Shown piece after piece: positions 1-12,400 of a DNA stretch of 64,000 nucleotides (position 1 is its first letter; every line of letters starts with the position of its first letter). The stretch covers positions 5,905,487-5,969,486 of the forward strand of contig OZ024896.1 in the NCBI GenBank assembly GCA_964017195.1, written 5' to 3'. The position numbers and the translations under genes are program-made. The notes below the pieces were generated by a model that ran no database searches, was not told the origin of the DNA, and saw only the letters and a program-made list of their open reading frames with translations. This stretch comes from Siderastrea radians (Eukaryota; Cnidaria; Anthozoa; Scleractinia; Rhizangiidae).

Positions 1-164
1 ATAAGTGCGCAACAGCGTTCCTCACATGAAAACCAGCCTGTGTGCCAATGTTCAGCTAAATAGGAACAATTTCGATTTTAATCTCAAATCGTCACCTACG
101 CCCTTTTTCCACCGGGCCCTTCATATGTAAAATGAAAGCGGGTCGCAGGATTTTGAAGTATAAA

Positions 165-260
165 TATTGCAATTTGGATATACATATCGCAGTTTTGGAC
201 ATATACATTGCACTTTGGATATATAAATATCTACTGTAATTTGGACATCAATATGGCAAC
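165..260. repeat. Degenerate ~21-24 bp tandem repeat upstream of the gene
   Basis: Four or so imperfect copies of a unit like TTTGGAYATAYA plus ATTGCA are seen (ATTGCAATTTGGATATACAT, then ATCGCAGTTTTGGACATATAC, and so on). It lies 165-260 bases before the start codon, so it is in the promoter or 5' UTR. No function is claimed. Confidence 0.5.
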
Positions 261-424
261 TCGCTATATAAATATCACTCTTCGACATTCTGAGCCTGTT
301 TGATAGGCATACTTCATCCAAACCAGTGCTCAATTCAATCTGGTGCAATGATTGTTTTCTTTCAAGCTTTAAATTAAGTACTTGTGTATTTCTCAAACCC
401 TTGTCCTTTCTTTGTTTTAAGAAA

Positions 425-495
425 ATGGCTTCCCCTGCTGGGCCAGCAACCGATAATGTAAGAGTGGCAATCAGGGTTCGTCCACTAATTAAAAG
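425..495 (+). CDS. CENPE: Exon 1: start codon and first motor strand
   Basis: ATG at 425 opens [20 protein letters not shown] followed by LIKR. The [10 protein letters not shown] block is the first beta strand of kinesin motors and fixes the frame. The donor is AAAAG|GTAAGT. The exon ends in phase 2. The ATG lies close to the first motor strand, as expected for CENP-E. Confidence 0.85.
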
Positions 496-3400
496 GTAAG
501 TTTTGACCGCTTGGCCGTGGTACAACTTAAAGTCAAATAATGAGCATGAGCAGTCAGATCTAGATTATCTACATCTGAGTGCTGATGATCACAGGGTAAT
601 TGCAAGGTGCAATCAGATAGCTGGGAATGGAAAGCTGCAATTTTATATAAAACTTAAGGTTGACTGGCTGTGAAATGTTGTTGTACACATCCCATGGCCA
701 GCCAAAAATTAGGCTGCGGCCATTTTTAACAGCTCGTTGCTACTGCAGTTAGAACAAATGCCACCTGATTGCTTAGTGCTTTGATTAGTATATAAGGTCA
801 TGGTCAGTAACCTCTGCAGGTGACATTTTAGAACATGACAATGTTAATATTTTTATCCTGCCATCCAGGGAAAATGATTCTCATTTACAAACTCACTGGA
901 GAATATTAAACAGAAACACCATAACCCAAGTCAACAAGGGGAAGTTGATGACGAATTCTTGTTACAGTTTTGGTAAGCTACGTGTTTTGTTTTGTTGTTA
1001 TGCCGGTGATTGAAATTATGGAATGAGTGAAGTTCAATTCAGCCTGAAATCTCATAAGTACTTTACAATAATTATTAGATGACAACATATCCGGAGTATA
1101 ATTTACAGACTGGAATGATGGCACAAAGTCCTGTTAAAAAATTAATACCGGTAATACTAATTATTATGGTACTTATAAAATGTCACCACACACAAGGCCA
1201 TCAAATCACTGTGACGGGTCCCTGAAAAACAAACCAGTTTGTATAAATGGGAAGAGTCACAGGAACCAAATTTTTGGTCCCCACCACTAGATTTCGCATG
1301 AAGGGACTTAGTTTCTGGGACAGTTTGCAGGTGCCATGTTTGATGTAAGAAAAATTGCAGTAGTGATGTTAGACTTAGAAGGCTATTTATTATTATTACA
1401 GTTTTCTTTGGTGAAGAAACAAACAAAGACAAAACAGCATATTTCTTTTTCTGGATGCTGGAAGAAAGAAATCCAGTCAATTGCAACTGTTCTATACTCA
1501 TATGCTAAACTTCTAAAATTCTAGTTAGAAGGGGGCACAATAACATATACCATGGAATAATTGTGCCACGATGTATACAGTCCAATTGATTCTCAAATCA
1601 GGGCCGTAGAGAAGGTGTTTGAGTTCTCCCTACACTATAATGTAAATTAAACCTGCTTACATGACAGAATTAACTTTCAACCGAACAGAGCTTACTTAAG
1701 GTTCTAATTGATATAATATTATTTTAGATAGAATATTTGATGTCACAAGTACCACACAAGATGTTTACGATGATTTTGGTCAGCCAATAGTCCTCTCAGC
1801 CATGGATGGATTTAACGGTTGGTTGAATTTTTTGTAGCGTTCAGGCATTAGCTTATCGTTGTTGACATTAGCTGTCAGGGTTCTTTGGCAATTAGCATTC
1901 AGGGGCAGTGGGTGGCTCTTGTACCTCGGTGAGTGGTCAGCGGTTATGGGTGGGGGGGGGGGACGCTTGGACCAAGCAGCGGTCTATGGTCTGGCATTCC
2001 CTTCGAGTGTGGTGCGAGGGCAGTCAGGCTTACCATGTTTCTTGCTTCCCCTTCGCCCCTCTCCCCTGGGTATTTTATTTGACTTTTATTTTCAGTCAAA
2101 GCTCTCCTTGCGACCACTCTCGTAAGCGACAAGCGTTAGTTACGACCAACATTGTTAAACCCTATTTGAACTGTCACTTAAACTCTTAATTAGTAGCTCC
2201 GGTAAGCGACCGCTTCCATAAGACCATGACCAAGTGACCATGACCACTTTTGTCTCTTACCGACTGGTCTTTTTCTTTGTGTCTAACTTCTCATAAGCAA
2301 CCGCTCAGTCAACACTTTAATAAAAGTACTCACTCCTTGATCAACGAGAGCCCCTTCTTGTAAGCGACCAGCTCTAGTAACGACCACTTTTCCGAATTCC
2401 CGAGGTGGTCGCTTACAAGAGCTTTGACTGACGTATTTATTTATTATTATCATTGGTGTATTTACTTTTTATTACTTTTTTCCACTGAAGTTTCATGTTA
2501 CAGTGTGACCGATGCTCGGGTTCTGTTTGTGCCAGGTGTGGGGGCTCGTGGCCGGGTCACAGGCTTTGCAGACTGCATGGGCAGTCCTCCACAGTGGGGG
2601 CTTAAGTTTTTGCCTGTGTTCCATGCATTCACATACATAAAAGGGGGAACACAAAAATTGTTGCTTTCTTTCTTTCACTTGCTCATCACAATAGCCCTGA
2701 AGGAATAGGCTTTGAAAGAACTTCAGCACACTTTAGAACCTTACAATGTGTATCAGAATATATCCAGATTGGCACTGCTTTATTTCACAGAAACAGAGTT
2801 CCTGTTTTCAAGTGATAAAAAGGTTACCTTGTCAGTCCACGTCCTTCACCTACAGGACTGACAGCTTGTGATTTTCATGCACACCTGTGTTCTTCTTGAT
2901 CACTGATTCTGACACATTCCAGGCTGAGTGTAGATACCAGTAATCTTGGCATAGTTGCAATGTGAAATTTGAACCAAGCATGGAGTCTTCCATAACAACC
3001 ACACGACGCCACAGTCTATAATGGCCCGGAGTATCCAATCGATGACAATTGATATCAATATTAATGTCAATCGATTGATATTGATAAACTGTAATCCATA
3101 AAGCAGATCTTTGTGCCTTTTATCGATGGCCATCAATTTCCAATAGCAATTGATAGCTAAATTCATATCCATTGGTTGCAAATTCTTTTCCCGTTTCACA
3201 GTTTATAAGCCGACGGAAAAGGCACTACATATCACATCTTTTCATGTACAGATTTGTCAACAGATTTTATTTCATTCCGCGGAACGTTAACAGGAGAATA
3301 TTTTTCCCTCTCTTCTGTCACTTTATAGATCTTAAGCAAACATGACGGAGACAGTTAACAAGAACGTCTCAAAATTAAAGCTCTAATTAACAAAACAATG

Positions 3401-6400
3401 ACTCTGCACTTGTGTAAAATACCTGCTGGGACATTTCTTTGTCATTCCGTGCACAACTTTAACGTGAAATGACCAATTGAAATTAAAATTTTTGTGTAGA
3501 ATGTGAACACACTACGGTAAATTTACCTTTTCCCCCTGAACTGTAACGCCGTGAACAAAGTGAACAAGTTGAAGCTATAATGAACTGAGAGTTTAAAGTG
3601 GGAACTTGATTGGGAGCAGTAAAATGCTCGACAGTATTCACTTCAAAACAGCAATGGTGGTGGCCTTTAACTTTGCCGCTTATAGACAGTTCAACGTCTT
3701 GCGACTCGGACTTTCTCTGCGTGTCCACCATGACATTAAGTGGTATTAAATTTGAGTGCATGTACCACACGGTTCTTATTCTTTGCGCTTAGTAACTGGG
3801 AGCTTACTTTTTTCCAATCGATGGCAATTGATCAGTGAGTTTCATGTGACTATCGATTGATCATCGATTGGCCGATACCAATTGATATCAATTAAGTACA
3901 CTGTAGTTTTATCGATTGAAATCGATTGATTGATTGATTGCCTTACCGATCATCAATTTCCATCGATTGGAGACACCGGGATAGTGGCTGGCAAATATTT
4001 TTTTTAAATAAAGAAGCTTTTGTTCATGCCAAAACGAAGGGGTAATGCCATGATATGAGCTGATTGTATTAACAATCATTTTCATACATGTATGTAGTCA
4101 AGTACCACTGTATTTATGTGTACATAGAGGAAGGGTGATAATAGAGGCAAAAGCTTTGGAAAGCTCATGCTTTTGCCATAAATAGCATATATTAAAATTA
4201 ATGATCTGTAATGTGCATGCACAAGCAGTAAGAGTCTAAGGACGCTGCAACTAGTACTACAATAACAGCAACAGGCTTTTTACATATCTTTCTGTGGTAC
4301 ACATAATTACTCTGTACGTGTACTCACAACCCCATCAATCTTGTCATAACATGAACTTTATTGACCTTTCTACAGGCACTCTGTTTGCATATGGGCAGAC
4401 ATCTTCTGGCAAGACTTACACAATGATGGGTGACCAGCAGAATGAAGGGGTCATTCCTAAGGCTGTCGGCGAAATATATGATTACATTGAAAAGGTACTC
4501 AAAATATAATAAAGTTGCACATGGGCTGTGAGCAGCCCACAAGGCCAGTGCTTACAAAATTTTGTAGTCCCTTACATTTGTAATGTAGTTGATTCCTCTT
4601 CTCATCATCTTGTTTCCTTTTGCTTTATGAGTATGGACTAAGTTCCACAAAATCAAATTATTGTTACAGAATATACACGTGCAAGCACTATATGTATACA
4701 GGTGTACCTACAGTGATTACCATGGAGGTCATGAATATTTATTGTTCTTATGTGTTCTTTTACATGACTGTATAATGTTACACTGAATCTGAGCAATGTT
4801 GTTCCCATGTTGTGTTTAGTTTTACACACTTCTGTGATCAATTCGAAGCACTTTCAGTCAGCTTTAAACTAAGAAAAATGTTATTAGAGAGCAATTGGCT
4901 CCTTTTTGCCATTGTCTTATGGCAGTAATTATTTGTTTATCATTTGTAATTGCTGTTACATGTAAGTCTAACAATTTTTTTTGTCTTTCTAGCACCCCTC
5001 TAGAGAGTTTCTAATCAGAGTATCATACCTGGAAATCTATAATGAGGTAGGTATCCAATTTCAGTGACCAATATAATATTGTACGTAATACGGCATTACC
5101 ACTCTGATATACCTATCTATATAATTATTAACAGAACAGATGTCGGGAAAAACCAAATGCCCCGAGCGGGATTCGAACTCACGACACCCCGATCTCATGG
5201 AAGGTGCTCTAACCACTGAGCTACCGAGGCAACCACAGTGGAGTGAGTCGAATATTTGCTACAAAGGAAACATTCATTACCAGACATTTGCTCCCAGGCC
5301 CTCGGACTGGGAATTACTTCTGGGGGTCGTCGAGATGCATTGTTCATCGGACCCAGATGGTATACAGACCTACGTAATACAGCATGTTTCGAACAAGTGT
5401 TCTCTCCGATGATGAACAATATAATATTATTTGTAAAGATGAGCAAATAACTGACAATTAATTGTCTGTGTTTTTCTTCAGGAGATAAGGGATTTGCTGA
5501 ATCCTTCCAAAACAAATCTGAAAGTCCATGAAAACACACAGGTAGGAATTTAGTTTTATTTGCTCATTTGATCTGTGCATAATTTATTAAATAAGAACTA
5601 TTTTCAAGCCAGCCTGTGTGTGAGCCACCTACACTTCATAAAAATATAACTGGCCCTTTTTTGCTGCATTCATTCTTTGAATCAAAGGAACTTACACTCA
5701 GATGGTGAGTAGCCTGGGGGCAGGCTTACTTCATTGTGTTATCACAGAGCTGCTTGTAATAAGCCAGTGAGTAGAGAGCTGAAAAAACAAAAACAAAAAA
5801 CAAGGCATGGCTGACCACACAAAGCTTTCTTTTCATTGGAACAGTTTTGGCCAAATGAATCCAGCAATAGTACTGTCCAATGTCATTGTGATGTTGTTGG
5901 ATATGTTGTAGTTTAATTTTATCGTGGTTCACTTTTTATTTTTCTTTGTTCTTTTTTATGTATGATAATGAATATGAAACAAAAGAAAATAAAAATTGAG
6001 CTTATTGTTAAGGTAGTTAGAGTGCTGGAACCATGAGGCAAGTTTATGCAAATCTACCTTGTTTTGTATTCTAGAGGCAAGTTTATGTTGGTGAACTCAC
6101 TGAGGAAGTCGTTTCATGAGGAAATGAATTGTTCAGACACATGGTCCGTGGAGAAAGTAAGATAGATTTACATTTATACATCATTGCCTCAGGGACCAGT
6201 ATGCAGCATTGTATAAATCATGTTGCATAAAATTTGTATTAGCTAACTAATTAAAATGCATTGTATGAAACATTGCACATAGCAATGAACATCTTGCAAA
6301 TTAAAGTTTTAAAAAACAAATTTAAAATCACTGTACACTAATTTGTCTTTAATATTCCAATCCAAACTATTAATTCTCGTATCGCTAAAGTTGTCCCTTG

Positions 6401-9400
6401 GAAGTTCCCATGCCCTCTTTAAAATCTGCAACACTTAAATTAATTCATGTACATATTATATCTTTTGGCTTCATTTTTCCTACCATAATTTGCTGCATAG
6501 TTGCAGAAAAATAGTACAACAGACAAACTGAAACTGATAACAGAGCTGTTTTCTATCAATTCTTTGCAATTGACGTTTACAGAAAACAGAGTGACACTTT
6601 GGTCAAACGAACATGAATGACCGCAGCAGCCGCAGTCATACCATATTCAGAGTGGTGAGTTTCTTCAATGCTGAATAAACTTTTTATCATTTAAAGTCTT
6701 AGGTGTAGTGTCTAAATAGAGTTTGTAGATTAATTAGAAAAAAATAAAAAAAAATTATTCCGCCTGCAATTCTAAAATTTTCTTTACTTTTCAAGGTGAT
6801 CGAAAGTCGAGAAATGATGGATGAAAGCAAGGATCCTGATACCATTGACGGAGCTGTTCGAGTGGCTCATTTGGTAAACCATCCACTTGTACAGTACTTA
6901 AATAGAGCTTGATCCTTTGGAGTTTTCACAAGTTTACACTGATCCTGTGACTTTTTGTTTGCCTGCATTTCATTGAACATTTCCTAATTACTCTCAAGGT
7001 AATGGAGCCAAACAAGCATCGCCTGATAAAGGCAACTACTGTTAGCATTCAAAACATGGCGATGTACATCTTAAGTGTCTACGCTATGAGAGAAGCGTTA
7101 AATGAATATTTGACAGCACATGACAGTAGATGGAATGTTCATTATTCTTAATACACTTTTCATCTGTTTCAGAACTTGGTGGATCTTGCCGGCTCAGAGA
7201 GGGCTTCCCAGACTGGAGCTTTTGAATTGGTTTGTCCACAGCTCCCTTGAATTTACTTAAGAAAACTTGGCAGTTACTTTATTAGATCATTTTCATATGT
7301 AGTGAAGCACAAACGTTAATTGCCACGATCCATTCTCTCTGTGACCCCATAGCAGCTCCCACATCTAAACTGAATAGAGAAATAGCTACCAATTTAATTC
7401 TAACTCTTAGTAGTTTCTAGTTTTGACTCTATGCTAATTCGTTTTGTATTTTTAGATTGTATTTTAGAAAGTTAGGTGTCTTCTATTAGCAGTGGGGAAT
7501 CCCCTCGGCTAGACTTTTGCTTGAGACGTTAATAAAGTCATCATTATTATTATCAGTTATACTTCTGTCGTGTAACGAGTCATCGTGTAGATTAAGTTTC
7601 TGCAGAAGAAAATACATGTAATTTCTGCCTTAAAACAGTTACACTGTTTTGGCTTATTGAAATCCAAATTGAGCTAAAAAGTAGTCGTATTGTGATGCTG
7701 CAATCGTCAGCTTTTGAATTTTCTACGGTGGCAAATTTACCTTATCAACTCAGTCGTTTAGTACGTTTTGTGCTCCAATTCAGCTCAACTTTCGGCCCAG
7801 TGTTAGTTGTGTTTTTATCGTAGATGGGTTACTGTTGTTGTTTGCAGGCCAACGGTTGAAGGAAGGTGGCCATATCAATAAGAGTTTGCTAGTCCTGGGC
7901 ACTGTGATTGCCAAGCTCAGTGACGGAAAAACGTAAGAAAGAAAAAGGGCTTTAAATTATACCGGTATACTATAATTGAAATGATTTCTAATGAAGGTGT
8001 TGGACCCTTCTCAACTTTAGTTCTATTATTTTATGTAAGCTGTCCATCTGTATTGACTTTCCTAAAATGTACGCCTATTAATTTTATCCCTCGTAAAATT
8101 AATTTATCTTATTTTCTTTTATATTTTAAGTTTTGTTCCATTCCGTGATTCAAAGCTAACCAGGATTTTACAGTCATCCTTTGGAGGAAATGCCAAGACG
8201 TCGATGATCTGCACAATAACTCCCGCAGCTGTTGAAGAAACAATAAGTACTCTTAAGGTGAAAAATGTATCATTATGAAACGAGTATTTTAGTAAAGTAA
8301 CGCTTGTGGTTATAGGGATATGAATTTGAGACCCCCATTTTTCTCCTGCGTTCTCCCTTCCTTTCCCCTTCTCTCTTTACGCCCAGGTGCAAATGTGTCA
8401 AACTGATTTGTCTTTTTCCGCTTCAGTTTTGATACTCCTTTAGACCTTTACACCAACCCCCTTTTTTGCACCTAGAAACTGAATTTATTTGATCTTTGAT
8501 ACCCTGATGATGAGTTTTTATTTGATTATTTAATTTTGTTTTATTACAGTTTGCTAGTCGCGCCAAAACCATCAAGAACCGCCCAGAAGTTAATGAAGTA
8601 AGCGTTTTTTGTTTTTGTTTTTTTTCCCCACTTTTTAGCAATGCCACGTATTGTTCTCAACGCAAGTTTAACCTTTCCTCAGGTATTCCCTTTTGAACTT
8701 TTCATCCGACTTTTCTCTTTAGGTATTGGATGATGGAACACTTCTTAAACGTTATCGTAAAGAAATTTGCGAACTGAAAAAGCAACTGACCGAGGTATGA
8801 TTCTCTCAACATTACAACAGTTTCTGTTGTCCAAGTTAGTGATCTTGCTCACTGAAGATTTGCCTGTTTTGTTACATTCATCTTTTTTTTTCGTCCTCAG
8901 ATGAGCCAGCAGTCGTCAATTTCACAAATGCAGGAGTTACAGATAGAAAAAGAGAAGGTAAGCAAGAAATAAATTAAATTTTCTATTTTTCAATTTCGAA
9001 TGTTCTATGTGAAACGTGAAATTCGTCATGTTGGTTTGTTTTTCTCAGATGGTAGAAATGCTGGAACAACAACGTATACGACAGGTATGAGTATATTTAT
9101 TAAACCTTTCAATTTATAATAACAGGCTGTTGTTCAAGGTGGCTGTAGACCTAACATCTGAGTATGTATGAAGTGCTACAGATACGTAGTGCTTTCCTGT
9201 GGTGCTGCTATCAGAACACCCGATCTCACGGCATTTCTATTTATCATGATGTATCAGGTTAGAGAATTACATGTAACTGCTAAAAACGCTTTCCATGTGT
9301 TTCCCACTGCAGAGTGAACAAGAAGAGAAGATAGAAAAGCTAAGAAATATGATTTGCTCAGCTGGAAGAGAGACTGAAAGGGATGGTAATAAAGCAAAGA

Positions 9401-12400
9401 TGATGGCAAAGGTTTGCGACATGTACCTCAGGTCTTTTTCCTCCCTTATGGCATTGCGGTTCTCTTTGTTGACTGTAAGTTGTTTTTGATCCTTTACAGA
9501 GGCGTTTGACCTGGTGCCCAGGTGCTGCTCTGTCCAAGGCCCCTCTCGCTTCTGCAGCTGCTTTAGCAAACTCCGTTGAAATTGAGTTTGATGAGATGCC
9601 AAGAGAAGATTTCCTTTCACAACTTGATGAAGAGGAGGAAAGGAAATCGAATGAGTTTATTAAAAGAAGAGTTAATTTTGCCATTCCCCAGGCAAAAAGG
9701 TAAGTACCTTGCATATTTAATTGGTTTAGACGTGATCTGTGACATTTCTATTCTTGATATAGGCAAAAAAAAAACACTAGCTGTCCTCTGCATCGTGAGA
9801 ATGGCGTAAGGGACATTTAAAACAAATCAGTTCATTTTAAGGAAGTGTTCACATCTCAGTAGGACCAAAAGTTCAATAGAATGTAACCTTTCTTTATGGT
9901 TATTGTCTGTCCTGTTTATCTGCTGCCTGTATTTAAGAGGTGTGACTGCCAGAATTTTCGATATTTTCAAACGTGACCACTCCTTACACAACTGCATACT
10001 GCTATAAGCGTCTATCGCAAAAGTATTTTGTGAAATCTATAAGGTTTAACTTTCAAAGGAGGAGTTCCTGGTAGAAAATAAAGATAGAAATTTCGTCTCG
10101 TTTAACATTAATTATCTTTTTTTTTCTTCTCTTCAACGTACGAAGGTGTTTGTCGCCGGTAATGGATACTGAGCAGGAAGATAAATATATGCAAACAGAG
10201 GTTAGTTTTATTGACAAAATAACTATCATCTCGTAATTGTTTTATGTTACAGGGGCATGGTCACGAGGATTTCGCAGATGTTTGGTCAAACCTGTGCTAA
10301 AGTTATCGGTAGCTGCCTGTATCCATGCCCAGTATTGTATTTGAACATTTAAAGGAACTTATTAATCCATTTAATATAGATTTAATGACAACACGCTTAA
10401 AGAATTTGAAAAGTTTAGCCTAATTTTTTCAAGTTGCGTCCATTTCCATCCGTAGCAACAGACGACAACAAAACTAAAAACAAAACTAGACCATAATTTG
10501 TGGGCGTTCATTGATGTGAGCACATATATATTTTTTATTTTTAAAGTGAACTAAAATAGCGTGACTATCCCCTTAAAGACGTTAAAGAAAAAAAAAACAT
10601 AATTTTTTTAATTTTTTGTTTGTTTGCTTTGCTTTCCTTTGCAGCCCGACGAGAGGATACTTGACTTGCAAACGGAAGTCAAGAATCTTCGCAAAAATCT
10701 TGAGGAGGCCGTACAGACACGAGATTTGTATAACGTAAGTGGCAGTTCCCAGCTTTTATTTGTTCCGTTGTGAAACGGCTGTCTTCTTCTAAAAACCTTT
10801 TTTTTAATATATTGGGCAGGAGTTTTTTTCAAGTTTTGTTTTTCTTTGAAGGAGCTTTTAGTTGAAAGCAATGAGTTGCTGGAGAAAATGTCGACAGAAA
10901 AAGGTCTTTGTCCCGCTCCCATGGTACGGCTTTTTTTTGCTCTTTACTTATTTGCCTTCTTTTTCATTAAACGGTCGTGTTTTGCAATGTTTCTGTCGTT
11001 GTTGAAGGATTTGTCATAATCGAATGCTTAACTTGGCCATAACCCTCCTTGATTTTGGGTTAAACATTTTGTCGCTTGTTTATTTCTAACGCAAATAATA
11101 CTTAAATACTTAATATTAATAACATTAATAGCATCATTCATGTCTCTGAGAACAGCCGGGATCTATCTGATTGTCAGTGGACGCTGACATTGACTTTTTT
11201 TTGGCTCAATTTGTATCAGAAAGGAGAGCAAACTACTTCTGTTAGAGTGTTAAAGAGGGCTGTTTGATTCTCCATTTTTTCTTTTACAGAACTCGGACAT
11301 TACCTTGAAATACGTAGCAGAGCTGCGAAACGACAAAGCTAAATTAGAGGTATTTCAGTATTTATGTATTCAGGGGCCGATTACATGAGGCGGGCTGGCT
11401 CGGTTTGCCGGGACGACTGTTCAGCCCGGTATAACATGAGGTAAGCCAGCCTGCCTGCAGCTAAATTTAGAAGCTGTCGTGTGAAAAGATGGCTACCTCA
11501 AAGAGAATGGATCGAGTGATTTTATTTTCGCTAATCCATTATTTTAGTGTATTATTTTCAGTTTTATGTAGCTTTATGGTCTGATGAACCTTTATGTGGT
11601 GTATAGAAAGAGAAATATTGACCTTCTGATGATCCATTTTGCTCTGAAACGAAATTTAGTGACAAAAAAGTGTTGGCCCGGCAATCGCGATTACATGGTA
11701 AATTTTGAGCCCGTCTAGCCGGGATCCCAGCTGGCCGGGCTGAGATTTTTCCATGTAATCGCGAAGTTGATGTTTAGTGTGTTCAACAGATGTGCCGAGA
11801 TCCCGGCAAAGCCAGCCAGCCCGGCTAACTGGGCTAGCGTGCCTCATGTAATCGGCCCCTTAGTTTCCCAGTGGATGCCACCAATAATAGGAGGAAATTC
11901 CCAATTAATAAATCCTTGTGGCTTCCTTGCCTCTATTTCTCTACATAAATTAATATTCACATGGTATAATTCAATAAAATACAAAAAAAATCTTTATAAT
12001 TGTTATCTTATCATTTGTTTTTCTAAGGAACAGGTGGAGGTTCTAAAGAAACAGAATCAAAAATTGCAAATTCTTACAACGAGAAACAAAGGTAAAGATG
12101 ACGGCATATGGCAATACTCAAATAAGTTGAAATGCTACTAAAAATGTTGGATTTATTAACTGAGTTGATAAGGTAAATTGGCGACCACGAAGAGATCGAA
12201 AGCTGACGTTTCGAGCGTTCGCCCTTCGTCAGAGCGAATGACGAAGGCATAACGCTCGAAACGTCAGCTTTCGATCTCTTCACGGTGGCCAATTTACCTT
12301 ACCAGCTCAGTTGATAAATCCAAAATTTGGTGTTTCACGTCCCTACCGACACAGCACCTGTCCACAGTTTCTTTAGAAACTAACCCCCTTGCTTGTTTGA

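Noticed and set aside
121..525. 134-residue minus-strand frame upstream and across exon 1
   Set aside because: It is antisense to the real first exon, low in complexity because of the local repeat, and resembles nothing I know.
1952..1962. G-run as a G-quadruplex
   Set aside because: A single run of eleven G within an intron without the other spaced G-tracts needed; not a convincing signal.
5159..5233. Functional tRNA gene, minus strand
   Set aside because: A and B boxes are present but the anticodon arm does not pair properly and it lies within a repeat. The same applies to 15443-15515 and 49224-49296.
6117..6119. Selenocysteine recoding at the TGA
   Set aside because: Kinesins are not known selenoproteins, and two nearby frame breaks make damage or error the simpler explanation.
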